Source: Diplosphaera chodatii (taxonomy: Eukaryota; Chlorophyta; Trebouxiophyceae; Prasiolales; Stichococcaceae). From it: a stretch of 64,000 bases of DNA. The translations under genes and the position numbers were made by a program. The stretch lies in the NCBI GenBank assembly GCA_032358165.1, contig JAALGY010000057.1:2294001-2358000 (forward strand), read 5' to 3'. Shown here one piece after another: positions 1 through 13,542 of the stretch; the first letter of the stretch is position 1, and each line of letters begins with the position of its first letter. Below the pieces are notes generated by a model. It ran no database searches and was not told where the DNA came from. It worked only from the letters and a program-made list of their open reading frames with translations.

Positions 1-80
1 GAAAGTGAAGTGATGTCTTGCTGTATTTACACTTCGCTAATATAAGGCTGCACTGCAGAACAGACTACTTTATTTTGTAG

Positions 81-1469
81 GTGTACACGGTCAATGTCTC
101 AACATTCTTTGGCGCCGAGGCGCCCTCTCACAAAGGTGAGCGCATGTGTGTATCCTTTGCAGCAGCTGGCCATGCAGTGTCGGAAGGTCTTTTGACCGCC
201 GCCAAGTCCATGCCGAATGTGCCTGAACCATGCATTAAGTGCTTGGGCCTGTGGAGTCTGTGTGTCATTGCAAGTCGCATCCTTGGATGCATCATCAACA
301 CAAGAGCTCACCAGATGAGCATATGCCTGTCAAGCATCTGGCAGAATGTGAAAGTTAACACAGGATTCCCAAGTCAAGCTAGAGTCGTGGTGTGCGACAG
401 GCAATGTGCGGGGCGACATGGCCATCAACTTCAGCTGCGCGCCCGAGAACGCGGGGCGGCTGGTGGACCTGGCGCTGGATGAGGTGGAGGCGCTGCAGTC
501 GGTTGGCCCCTCCGCCCAAGAGGTAAAGTTCAATACGGAGACGCAGGAGGCAGTCACAGTGGGAACGACTGCGCATATGGAGGCGCTGCAGTCGGCCGGG
601 CTCTCTGCCAGTAGGTGACTCCGGAAGGGGAAGACAAAAGGCGTCCACTGTGGAAATGACTGCCAGCATAAAGGCACAGCATCTGCTGATGTGCGCGGAG
701 TCTGCGGCCGCAGGTGGACACCGTGCGCACAGTGCTGGAAAGGGGCCTGGAAACGCAGCAGCAGGAGAACTCCTTCTGGCACGAGCAGCTGGTCGGCGGT
801 GCGTCCATGTCCCTCTGCGCACGCTGGCCGCTGGTCGTGAACCGCATGGCTGCAAGCTCCGTGCGCAGGGCTCGCCCTGCCTGCCTTGTGACATGGCAGC
901 ACGACACAGAAGGGCGTGCGCACTGCGCACGCCGCGCCACCCCTTAGCACCCGTTCATTCCAACCTGTGAAACCTGAACGTGCAGGCTACCAGAGCCGGT
1001 CGTACCAGGAGTCGGGCAACCTGGACGCTGTGTACCTGCGCTTCATAGAGGCCCGACAGAAGGTGCTGGCGGCCGCCGACCCCGCCTCCACGCAGGCCGC
1101 GCTGTGCCGCCTGCTGCCCCACCCTGCCAGGTGCCACCTGGCGCTTCATCAGAGCACGCATGATGTGCGCATGTGCCGGCAGCAGCAGGTCCCGCCTCTC
1201 TTGTGGAACCCTGTGCCGCCTGCTGGCTGCGCCACTTGCCAGTGATTGCGGGGTGTGCAGGCGCCAACATGCTGCTCTGCTGTTGTAGGAAAAGGTACAC
1301 AGCAATCACGCTGCTGCCGCAGCCGTCAGTGTGGCAGCGCACGGTGCTGGCGATGACGACACGGCCGTCAGCCCGCACCGCCGGCATCCTGGCCACTGCA
1401 GCGGTGGTGGCCTCGGTGGCCACCTTTGCTGTGGTGCGTGCGTGGCGGAAGGGCGCACGTCCCAGCTGA
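81..1469 (+). CDS. M16-family zinc metalloprotease (pitrilysin/PqqL-like), C-terminal part only
   Basis: Five exons (81-135, 401-522, 714-798, 986-1130, 1289-1469) join in phase to give about 195 residues ending at a TGA. The gene enters from the left, so the start and the catalytic HxxEH domain lie outside the window. The visible part matches the C-terminal half of M16 peptidases: the strand VYTVNVSTFFGAEAPS, the block INFSCAPENAGRLVDLALDEV, a helical stretch ending FWHEQL, then GYQSRSYQESGNLDAVYLRF and RYTAITLLPQP, where the family normally ends. About 45 residues follow the last family block, and they include a hydrophobic segment (roughly ILATAAVVASVATFAVVRAW) before a basic end. That looks like a C-terminal membrane anchor, which is unusual for bacterial PqqL. 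Organelle location cannot be judged without the N terminus. Confidence 0.86.
485..595 (+). repeat. 18-bp exon-end sequence repeated in the following intron
   Basis: The 18-base string TGGAGGCGCTGCAGTCGG occurs at 485-502, inside the second protease exon, and again at 578-595 in the next intron. Similarity fades on the right side but continues to a second AG/GTGACT-like donor near 611-618, as if the 3' end of the exon plus its donor had been copied into the intron. Confidence 0.6.
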
Positions 1470-2046
1470 TCATGGGCACATCTGGCGTACCATAGGATCG
1501 GTTCTCAGCACAGCATCCGCGCCCCGGTAGGTTGCAGAGCCAGCGGCCGCTTGCTCTGCCGCAGCAGAGTCACCTGCTGTGGCGTGCTCACTGGGCGCTG
1601 AGCTTGTCGCACTGCAGCAGCAGTGAAGGTTCAGGATCCCCGCACGGGGACGATGGGTTGTGCCATCACACACTGTCGTATTCGCCTCGAATTAGTGATT
1701 GCTCTCTCGGTGGACTGTCATACTTTCTGGCAGTGCTTGGCATGGTGCGACACAGCCCTGTAACAGTACGGCAATGCAGCGTGTGGCACTTGCGCACTGC
1801 GACCACTGAGAAGCAGGGCATGCAGGACAACCCGTACAGGTTTCAACAGGACCAATGTCGCAATGTGCAACGATGCCAGAAGTCCCCACAGATGCACTGC
1901 CTTGCAAGTGATCCTCAGATGGTATGTTCAAATTGATGCGGGCATATAGAGTTGAGGATCACTGTGTAGTCCGCAAGCTCAGCAATGTTTTCCTGAGGCA
2001 GACTGCGCCTCCTGCGGTGCACAGCGTTCGTCTATTTTCAATCTCC
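1470..2046. other. Intergenic region without recognised gene
   Basis: Lies between the stop of the protease gene and the proposed start of the transporter gene, both on the plus strand. Short open frames are present but show no family resemblance and no consistent splice structure. It should hold the protease 3' UTR and the promoter and 5' UTR of the transporter. Confidence 0.6.
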
Positions 2047-4600
2047 ATGGGCACCGCCAGTCTTACAACCAGTGAAAGATTATTGAGGGTACAAACACAT
2101 GGATACCGCATGCGGCAACCGGGCGTGGGCACCACCCGGCACATGCTGCATTGCCGCTGCACAAGAGGGACGCTCCGCAGCAGCGCTGATCACCTCAGCG
2201 TGCTTTTGTCAGCGGTCGGCACCAACCGCTCATTCAGGAGGCCTACAGCTCGCGCCTTAGCAACCGTATGTGCAGCCGATGGGGCAAGTCTGCCTCAGCC
2301 GAGCGCCGCACGACGCATGCTTGCATTCGGAGAGCGTCAGTTTCTGCCATTGGGACTGCTCGCTTCGCTGTTGATCGGGTGACTACATTTCATTGCCTCA
2401 CCTTGCGCTTGGGATGCCCTCCACACTCCATGCACACGGTCTGACCCAGTGAAGGGCAGAGGCACGAGCTGCAGAGGCACGTGAATTGTTTGGATATCAT
2501 GCTCTGCGCAGTTGACCAAAGCATGCAACCGATGTGCATTCGATGCAGGTACACGTTCCCAGGCCCAGGGCTACAGGCAGCCAGGCTCGAGCTGCAGCGG
2601 GTTGCGACTGTTGGCATCTTCGTCATACAGGTCTGCCATGTGCATCTGTAGAGCTGTGCGGCCTGCAAGATCCGCGGGCACCTGCCACACACCCACATGC
2701 GCAGGAATCGGGCGGCTAACTGCAGCAAACAAAACGCCTTGCTTGATGATCTGTCCACACGGCAGGGGCTGAACCTTCGGCGCGGGGAGGCGGCAAAGGC
2801 ATTGACGAGCTGGGGCGCCACCCTGTATGGCATGATCGCCATCCTGCTGTTGACGCCCCTGCTGGCCATTCCAGTACAGGTGTGCCCCCCGGATCCGAGA
2901 TCTGAAGCACCCGTCTTGTGAAGTGCTGCCGTCCAAGTGAATGATAGCATGTGTACAATACAACGTTGTGATATTGCGTCAAGTGTGACTGGTCGAAAAC
3001 TTTCTTGTTCTCCAGCGGCTGCCATTGAGCCGGCCAGAGCTCGCCTTTGGCCTTGCGGTCTTCTGCTGCATGCCTACAGCGCTGTCATCTGGTGTGACGC
3101 TGACTCAGGTACAGCACATCCACCACAACAACCAGTCATGGTCCTTGATTCCTCTGCCAAGATCGCCAGCATGTGTACCCCCGCCACTCCCTGGCGGCAA
3201 GGGCAGCCCTGAAGCGGGGCTGGTGTGCAGGCGGTGGGTGGGAACACGGCGCTGGCGCTGCTGCTGGTGATCGCCACCAACCTGGGGGGCATCTTCACCA
3301 TGCCGGTGCGCACCCCACCCCTTGCTGCGCCAGCACCGGTGCTGTCCACCGAGGACCGGAGCCGGGCCAGACTCGTGTTGGAGCCAGTCCATGCGTTGAA
3401 AGCCCGCAGGCACTAAACATGCCCAAGGCGGCCACACGTGGCCAGAGCAGCAGCAGTCCAGTGCTGCGTCTGATATCAGGAGCCTGCACCCTCCCATGTG
3501 CAGTTCATGCTGGCGGCGCTGCTGCGGGGTGGGGCCACGGGGGTGGCGCTGTCGCCGCTGCCGCTGCTGCGCGCGCTGCTGCAGACCATCCTGGCGCCGC
3601 TGCTTGTCGGCGTCTCCATCCGCGCCCTCGTCCCAGGTGCCTGCTCCTGCATGCCGCAGCTGGACATGCACTGTCCGCCGTCACCTCTTTGAAGCTCAAC
3701 TTCTGCACTACGGCATGTGTCCTGGCAAACGCTTTGTCACAGCCACAAGATCGTTCTGTGACGGAGCGCGATCGTGCTTGCAGGGGCGGCGCGGCTGATG
3801 GACGCGAACAAGCGGTGGGTGACGCTCGCGAGCGGCTGCCTGCTCATCCTGGTGCCCTGGATGCAGGTCAGCCGCGCCGCCAGCAGCAACATCGCCGTGT
3901 CCGCATCGTCCATCGCCTGGGTGCGCACACCCAACCTCTTCTGTCCTGAGAGTCCACCTACATGGGGCTAAGAGATGCCTTGCGATTGTGTCTGTGTGAC
4001 CCTCTGCTGGGCACCGGCCGCCAAATGTTCGCAGTGAGATGTCCTTTGCCACACAACCCGAAAGGAGTGTGATGCCGCACCGCAGGTGGTGGTCGCGGGT
4101 GCGGTCATCCACCTGGTCTTCCTGGCGTGGAACATGACTGCGGTGCGGCTGCTGGGCGTCGGCGGCGCCCGCAGCGCCCCGGCGCGCGGCAGCTCCGCTG
4201 CGACAGCGGCGCTGGGCGTGCGGCGGGCCGTCATTCTGGTCGCCTCCCAGAAAACGCTGCCGGTGATAGCTTGTTCCAAGTCCATCGCCATTGCAGAAGG
4301 CCTCTGGATTGCTCTGTGTTGGCCACTTGACGTGCCTGCTACCAGTTGCGTCAGCCATTTACAGCAAGACAGCATCTCCACCAAGGAGTGTGGACCCGAC
4401 GAGAGGCTGCCGGTTGTGCATAGGTGGCGGTGACGGTGTTGGGGCAGCTTGCAGCCGCGGGGGTCGCGCCGGGCGCAGCCGGCCTTGCGACAGTGCCCGC
4501 GGTGATTGCGCACCTTGTGCAGATCATCCTGGACAGCGTGCTGGTGTCTCGTTGGCAGTCGCAGGATACAGCATCTGCGCAGAAGGCTGCATGGTCATGA
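2047..4600 (+). CDS. BASS4: BASS4-type (SLC10A7-like) sodium/metabolite cotransporter, probably plastid envelope
   Basis: Nine exons (2047-2378, 2549-2630, 2766-2879, 3016-3108, 3231-3305, 3504-3636, 3784-3920, 4086-4262, 4424-4600) give a 439-residue protein. Family hallmarks appear in order: FLPLGLLASLLIG, YTF...VATVGIFVI, GLNLRRGEA, FCCMPTALSSGVTLT, GGNTALALLLVIATNLGGIF, LVPWMQVSR, the helix IHLVFLAWN, VASQKTLPV and VIAHLVQIILDSVLVSRW. These are the conserved segments of the SBF-like CPA clade that includes plant BASS4 and animal SLC10A7. About 90 mostly basic, Ser/Thr/Arg-rich residues precede the first membrane segment and look like a transit peptide, so an inner-envelope location is inferred. 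The substrate is not known from sequence. The start is uncertain: ATG 2047 is used, but an in-frame ATG lies upstream at 1924. Eight to ten membrane spans are expected. Confidence 0.92.
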
Positions 4601-4704
4601 ATGGCCAGTCCAGGGCAATCTCGGGGTCGAGGCGGGTCAGGCAAGGCACAGGTCTGTTGAATCGTTGCCATATCGAACTTGATCTACTGCCTGGTTTACA
4701 GCAT

Positions 4705-5693
4705 TCAGGTTTGTATCACCAAATGCGCCCTCAAAGGTTGCGACATGATTACAGTCAGCCTCGAAACTCTGGGTGAAGCTCCTGGTTCTCTATCTCCTGC
4801 CGCTTGTCCATGAACTGCGACCACAAATGACACAATCAGCAAAGCAATGCCGCAGGTGCTCGAGGACACACCCAACACAGTGAGTGCAGCCTGCTGCTGG
4901 AGCATGAGGATCCTGCTTGGCACCTTGTCCTTTGCTTGCATGACTGCATCTCGGCCCGTCAGCAGGAGCCGCATGACCTGTGAGACCATCAAGCAGGTTC
5001 AGGCACTGCTTCAGTACTGTGTTCCTCTATAACATTGGAGCACAACCAACGAACATCACGCTTACAACTATTGGGTCCGTTTCATGCCTCGCTGCTTCAA
5101 ACTCCTGGCGTGCGCTTTGCCGTAGCACGTCTCGCCTGCATAGACACGTTGGCATTGCCTTGTACATTGCAGCCCCGTTCTTGCTTTGAGGCCAGCCTCA
5201 GTGTGCATAGCAGCAGGGTGACATGTCACGGTTGCAGGACATCTTCATACCAAGGCCGCCCAATCTCGTCGGTCCACACGAACAATCGCGAGTACCTCCA
5301 GATATCACGGTACCTTATGTGCACATCAGACCAGGGGTGCGGTGCAATGCTTTGCGACGATGTGGTGATGCCACGAGGAGCACAGCAGACTCAGATAGCA
5401 GGGTGGGTTGCAGGGTTCTACAGGACGCACAGGTTGATCGCATCCTTGTTCGTGGTCAGAAGCTGGCTATTGTCATCTTGTTGCCTGCGACCTTTATCCT
5501 GCATTTACACACATCAGGTCAGCCACATCGCATGCGCCTTACATGGCGCCATCTTGACCACAGCGTGGACCGCTCGCACCAGACTCTCGTGCAGCAGGGC
5601 TTCCACGTCGGAGCTAGTCGCATCATAGTGCACGCATGCCGTGGCTCTGTTAGCTGTGGAGATCCTTGCCAATTGCCGTGCGATGCGCACCCG
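4705..5693 (-). CDS. Unidentified protein with one C-terminal membrane segment (model incomplete)
   Basis: I do not recognise this gene. Read on the minus strand, four segments look coding. About 5693-5527 reads RVRIARQLARISTANRA and ends LLHESLVRAVHAVVKM. 5484-5422 reads DDNSQLLTTNKDAINLCVL. 5349 to about 5240 reads DVHIRYRDIWRYSRLFVWTD then EIGRPWYED. About 4978-4705 reads VMRLLLTGRDAVMQAKDKV, a glutamine-rich turn, then a hydrophobic stretch (LGVSSSTCGIALLIVSFVVAV) and a polar tail to a stop. The second and third segments join in phase; the first and last junctions need weak donors. The composition (aromatic/charged block, basic amphipathic helix, one membrane segment near the C terminus) does not look like a random frame. 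A Ser/Lys/Ala-rich minus-strand frame near 6250-6383 could be a 5' exon. Function unknown. Confidence 0.4.
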
Positions 5694-6697
5694 CTGCATT
5701 GGCTGGCAGCAGTCTTTAGAGAGCGTGATGGAGGATTTGACCACTCATGCCGTCACAACCCCTTCAGATTCAGCTCACTGAGTTATGTACATGCAGCAAT
5801 CACAAACAGGCACCCGTTCGGAACTGGCAACAACGAGGTGTGTCAGCAAGGAGATGTGCAGAAGTGCTCCGGCTCGGGATTGACAGGCAGCAAGCGCGGG
5901 TGGCAATGCGAACGGTCCACAGTTGACCTGCCAGCGTGTGGCAGCATGCAAGATGGATGTTGACACGCCTGCAGAGCAATATTGTGCATCAGGGGGCGTA
6001 AGTGCTCTTTGCCCATGCTCAGCGTTCTATTCCCCTTGGCTGAGCTACAGGGCAGGATGTGAATTCCGGCAGTACACAAAGCACGGATTGCATCGGGCAA
6101 TGTGGACAAGTGAATGCAAGCTGTAATTGTAGCCCCGAGTGCAGTACTCAGCGCTGCATCCTTTCGTTTCACACCTCACTTCGCTGTTGCACCCTGCATG
6201 AAGCGCAGACTTCGACTTTCCACTCAGCTGACACCCTTTGTACTGCTTGGAAGGGGGGGCCGCACTCTTCGCTGCCGCATGTTTCCGACTGCTCTTGAAG
6301 GCACTGATCAGCTGCGCGAGTGACTTTGAGTCGCGTTCGGGCGTTGCCGGGGGCTTACATCGTGCAACCCGAAAGCAGTGCAAGACGCCTGATTGTCTGG
6401 TGCATCAGCCTTCCGCGGAGCAGGCTAGCAATCAGACCGGCCGATACGGTCAGGTATTGATGCTGTAATGGTGCTGCTATACAGTGTACCGGTTGGTTAT
6501 CATTTTGCAAGATTGCATCTGCAATCCCAAATGCTGTCGCGATGTGCAGCCCGCGATGTCAGCGCCCCAAGCCATGTGCTGAGCGTCTGTGACTTTGGGT
6601 TCATGTACAAAGTCCAACAGGTTACATGGTACACGCAGGAGGCCGCACTTTGCACATCGGGTTGGTCGCAGTACTGGGTAATCGATCTGCACAGGCA
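5694..6697. other. Intergenic region, possible 5' exon of the minus-strand gene
   Basis: This should contain the 5' end and promoter of the minus-strand gene to the left and the promoter of the glycosyltransferase to the right. The only suggestive coding segment is a minus-strand frame around 6250-6383 (KPPATPERDSKSLAQLISAF followed by basic residues), which could be a transit-peptide-like exon. No RNA gene or repeat was recognised. Confidence 0.4.
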
Positions 6698-9600
6698 ATG
6701 CATCGGGCACGGCGCGCCAGGCAGTGCTCCCTTGGCTTCGTGATAGCGCTGCTGGGGTGTGTGGCGCTTCTGTGCATCCCACCATGCGCCGCACTGCGCA
6801 TTGGCATCGCAAGCTACGAGCCAGGCGCGCCGGTGCTGGTGCAAAACCTGACACTTGGCCAGCTGGGATGGCAGCTCCAGGTGCTCAAAAGCCTTCGCCT
6901 CACTGAATCAGTAGCTGTTATGCGCAATACTTCTATGTGGTGTGCTTCTGGCCACAGCTGCTGCGGCTGCCAATGCATCATGTTGTTGTCTGACACACAG
7001 GAAGCGGGCAACGCCGTGGAGCTCATCTTCTCCCAAGCCGAGTTCGAGGACAAACTGAGGAGGACTGACGTCGTGATCACACAGGGGGTGCGCATGCAAA
7101 TCAAAGCGACCCACTTGGCTGTGCGCTCATGCCTGACATAGCCTTGCGATATCTTGATGCCTCGATCTTTCAACACAGCAAGCCGCGCTGGACATCTCGG
7201 ACTACGCCGATGCTGCGAATGTGCCCATCGTGCGCTTCGTGGACGTTGAGGATGCGCTCAGCCCAGCTTTCGAGCGCCCTGCGCTCATTGTGCTGCCGCC
7301 GCAGCCGCTGTGCCGACTAGGCCCACCAGTCCTCGATCAGAGTTCCCCGCTGCCAACTTGCGAGGAGGACAAGCCGGTCTTCTACCTGGACGTGAGATAA
7401 TATAACGCCGTGGGCTGACTTTGACACCATATGCTGTTGGGTCCCTGCTCATTTCTTGGATCCGTTACTTCCTCTGCGGTGTGCGCTGCATCTGTTAGGT
7501 GTGTTGCCCATGATCTGCGCAGGTGCCACGCTTTCGCTTTGAGGGCGTGCACGGCATCCCGGCGCTGTCGCGGCACATCGAGACAGTCGCGAGGACAGCC
7601 AGCATTTGCGAGCCGCGCAGCATCCTCGTGGAGCTGGTAAGAGCGCTGCCCAGGCAGCGTAGGGCATACCTTGTACAGACCGTCACACGGCAGACCAATG
7701 CAAAATGGCATGGCATTGTCGAAGGATGCTCTGGTACCAGGGCCTTTGGGCCAACCATACGAGCATCATGTGTGTGTTGCTTCAGGGCATCGAACAACCA
7801 GAAGCGCCTCTGCCGCCGACCCTGGGTCTGACCATGATGGTCAAGAATGAGGCGGACTTCATCGTGCAGACCCTCAACAGCACCAAACCCTTCATCGACC
7901 ACTGGACGATCGTCGACACAGGTGGGTCTACGAAAGTGTCTGCTCCTCTAGCTCACTGCTCTATGAGAATGCATACCACATCCCCGAAGTGCTGCCGATC
8001 CAGGCGTGTATCTTCTATGCTCAAGCATTGAGCTCCGCCTGCTCGTGTTGCAGGATCCACGGACAACACAGCAGAGCTCATCGAGGAGACGATGAAGGAC
8101 ATGCCTGGCGAGCTGTTCCACAACAAGTTCGAGGACTTCAGCACGTCACGAAACCTTGTGAGCGGAGTGGCTGCGGCAGACGCAGTCATGCATTCAGGGG
8201 ACTATTATGCTGGGAGTGCTATGCGCAGCTTGGTGTATCCACGTGGACGATTGTCGCTTCACGCTTGTTGAATTGTCAGGAGGTGAGCACAGCCGCAATG
8301 ACTTGCAGGTGTTGAAGCGGCATGGCAATGCCACGGCTTACGCCTTCCAGCTGGATGGCGACTACATAGTGAAGAACGGCTGGCGGCTGCGGGCCGCCTG
8401 CATGCGGCTGCAGAAGGAGTGCCGTCACAGGTGCGCTGCAGCTTGGCTACACTCGTCATACACATCTCCCCGATGCCTCAGGACATCGAAATATCTGTAC
8501 AGTGAGATATCTTGGGCACGCTCACGGCAGCCACCCCTGCAGTCTAAGCAGCACCGCCAGTGTTGTGAAATCCCGACCCGTTGGCCGCAGGTCCATTGAG
8601 CTGTGCAGCCAGGCGATGTTCATCACCAAGCGCTACGGCGGGCTCTCCCACATGTGGACCAGGGTGTTCCCCACCGAAGGTGCATTGCTGATTTTAGGGG
8701 CCAGCGGTCGTTGTAGGAACATCCTAGCGACTGGTACCCTGCATGCGGCTGCCTGCAACGTACGCTATTATTGGGGCATGTTACATGCACCCTGTTCATC
8801 TCTGTGCCAACAGTCAGCAACCGACATCAAAGTAACTCTGTGCACTGCAGAAATCGGCACCGAGCAGGGTTGGCACTACACGTATCCCATTCATGAGTGG
8901 CCCATCAACCGGGTCACCCAATACCAGGGTAAACATCATATGCATTGCAACGGCTATATCTTAGAGTGCAGAAGCCTCATATCGTCGCCAGCAATGGCAG
9001 CAGCTGGTCGTCGTGACTTGCGCAGGCATTCACTAAGCGCCTGCTGCACAGCAGGTGGCAGGCAGACCATCACCATGAAGCATGTCGAGGAGTTCTTCAT
9101 CCACGAGGCACATGAGAGGTGGGCTGTGCTCTGCAGCACTGTAGATGCAACTGACATGTGGCCTGGACAGTACAACGGAAGTTCTGCGACAATTGCAGCT
9201 GCTGCACAGCATATGACCTTGCAACGGTTTGCCCGCAGGTCGACGAAGAAGAGCACGAAGCGGATCGAAGAGAACGACCTGCCGCTGCTGCGGAAGTGGC
9301 GCAAGTCACACCCCACCGACCACCGCATCGCATTCTACCTCAGCCAGACCCTCATGGCGCTGCGGCGATGGGAGGAGGCCATCCAAGCATACGGGGAGCG
9401 CATTGCGCTGGGTGGCTACCACGTGAGTGGTTGCTCTGTGGTCGAACGGCTGCAGAGCTCCTGGTAGTGTTGCAGTCACACAGCTTCTACGGCTTCGGCA
9501 TCACCTCAGCAGCAGCCGCTGTCAACTGTGGACTGCTAGCCAGACGGCCAATCAGGTGTGAGAATGGCAAATCACAGGGTATTCTGTGGTCATGCAGATG

Positions 9601-10566
9601 GAGCTGTACGAGGCCAAGATGAAGAGCGCAATGTGCCTGCAGCAGCTGGGGCGGGACCCCACCCACATGCTGCAGGTGGGTGTCAAGCCCGCAGTCCCAC
9701 GCATGTCTGATGACTGCTTCAGCTGCTCCTCAGGGCTCAATGCAACTGCATAGGGTTTGGCGGAGGCGGATGCCGTCAGGCGCTGACATGGCATGTTGAC
9801 ATGTGCAGGACGCGTGGCTCAACTCCCCCTGGAGGGCGGAGCCGCTGTACGAGCTGGCCAAGTGGCACGACCAGCAGCTGCGCAACTGCACCACTGGGGA
9901 TGTGCACTGCGAGCAGAAGCACCACATGGGCGCCTTCCTGAACGCCAAGATGGTGCGCCGGCAGCGTGGTGCAGATCAGCAGCACCCCACATGATGCAAC
10001 CATGCATGTGGCGGGGCGGGGGCTGCAGGGTCGCGAAGTTGGACGTATGCACTGTGTGTAAGGCCCCACGGAACAGCATCTGAGCAGGCTGAGGACAACA
10101 GCGCCTTGTGATTGAGGCAGTGGCGGTCCGCCACACAGGCGTCAGAGGTGCCGGTGCCGGCGGAGGACGAGGGTCTGGTGGACCTGACGGTGTACGGGCC
10201 GTACGGCAGCGCCGCCGAGATGCTGGCGGTGCACGCCTTCTTCGTGGCCAAGGACACCCGGTCGCAGCCCACCTGGCAGCGCGGCGTGTACACCCTGGGG
10301 CAGCATGCAGCGGCGCACCTGGTGCGCCTGCCATGCCGTGCAGTTGCACATGAGCTGCTGCAGCCTGTCTGGATGACTCGCATCCACATGCAAGCGCCAT
10401 TGCTAAAACATCTCCGTGAATGGTTGTGGGCCAAGATTGATGACCAACAGCAAAACTGAGCAGCTGCTATGGGACCGTCATGCAGGTGGCAGGCAAGCCA
10501 GATGACACACGGTTGCAGGTCAACCTGAGGTCCTACGACTCACTGCGGCCCTATGTGTTTCCTTGA
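6698..10566 (+). CDS. Secretory-pathway GT2-like glycosyltransferase with TPR-like C-terminal half
   Basis: Fifteen exons (6698-6880, 7001-7087, 7179-7391, 7523-7636, 7786-7921, 8054-8157, 8309-8430, 8591-8679, 8851-8928, 9055-9118, 9239-9422, 9598-9675, 9809-9952, 10139-10285 and 10486-10566) give about 607 residues. An N-terminal hydrophobic run (GFVIALLGCVALLCIPP) after basic residues fits a signal peptide or Golgi signal anchor. The catalytic region has LTMMVKNEADFIVQTLNS, then WTIVDTGSTDNT, the nucleotide-sugar and acidic segment typical of GT-A/GT2 enzymes with multi-repeat tails, then LDGDYIV. After it, helical segments such as YLSQTLMALRRWEEAIQAY and MELYEAKMKSAMCLQQLG look like TPR units. 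The acceptor is unknown. The start was chosen at the ATG just before the signal segment; an ATG at 6626 is in frame. The donor of the penultimate exon may be 10321 instead of 10285. Confidence 0.8.
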
Positions 10567-10865
10567 CTCCATGCCGCTTGGACCGGGGAACAGGCTGTAT
10601 AGGCCCCATCGTTACACCCTTGTGCAACTGGCGACACTGAGAGCGGGCTTGGTGCTGGGTTCGGAAAGACTGCCAGGGTGTGCAGTTACAGTCCTGCTTC
10701 ATGCATTGCCTAGGTCTTCCTTCGAGACTGTGTCGACACCTCGTGACCTGAGCATGGACAGCGTGTTATGAGAGTTTGCAGCAATGACAGTCAGATAGCA
10801 ACGTTGGTTTTGTCTACACACGCTTTCGGTTGATCGAGCCTTGGGCTTCAGCTGACCGCTGCCAG
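10567..10865. other. Convergent intergenic region
   Basis: Shared 3' region of the glycosyltransferase (+) and chlorophyll b reductase (-). No gene, repeat or RNA was recognised. Confidence 0.6.
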
Positions 10866-13053
<2,188 letters not shown>

Positions 13054-13542
13054 TGTGAGCAACAGGGCAGGTCAGCACATGGGACCTAAGGCTGGGCCAC
13101 CGCGCATCAATTGGCAACCCAAGGCGCCGGCATGCTAGCAAGTGCACTGCGCAGCACAAAAGCTCCAGATCAGACGACCCGCGATCGAGAGTTGCTTGCA
13201 CGCTGCTACAAGCTGCGGACGCTCATGGTGAGATGCTCAAATCAAAATATATGCATGATGTCGCAAACATGCATGCAAATTTCCGAGACGGGTCACGTGC
13301 CGGTGCAAGATCCAGCGGCTGGCAATCTTCAGCGGGTTGTAGCGCCACAACTTCAAGCTGCGCGAAGTTTGTGCCTGCGGTCACACCAGCGAGCACAAAC
13401 GAGCAGAATCTGATAACACGCGCCAGCGCAGGCCGTTCGCATCCAGTCCTATAAATTCAGCTTGGCACAGTAGAGGGTTCGACCAGGACCGTCCGTCGCC
13501 GAGGGTGCCGTCCATTTGGACGGCGGCCGTGCGCCAGCCGCC
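13054..13542. promoter_or_regulatory. Divergent promoter region between chlorophyll b reductase and pyruvate kinase
   Basis: Both flanking genes start here and read outward, so the region must carry two promoters and two 5' UTRs, and possibly a missing transit-peptide exon of the reductase. Open frames here on the minus strand are mostly the antisense of the pyruvate kinase first exon. No clear TATA box was seen. Confidence 0.5.
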
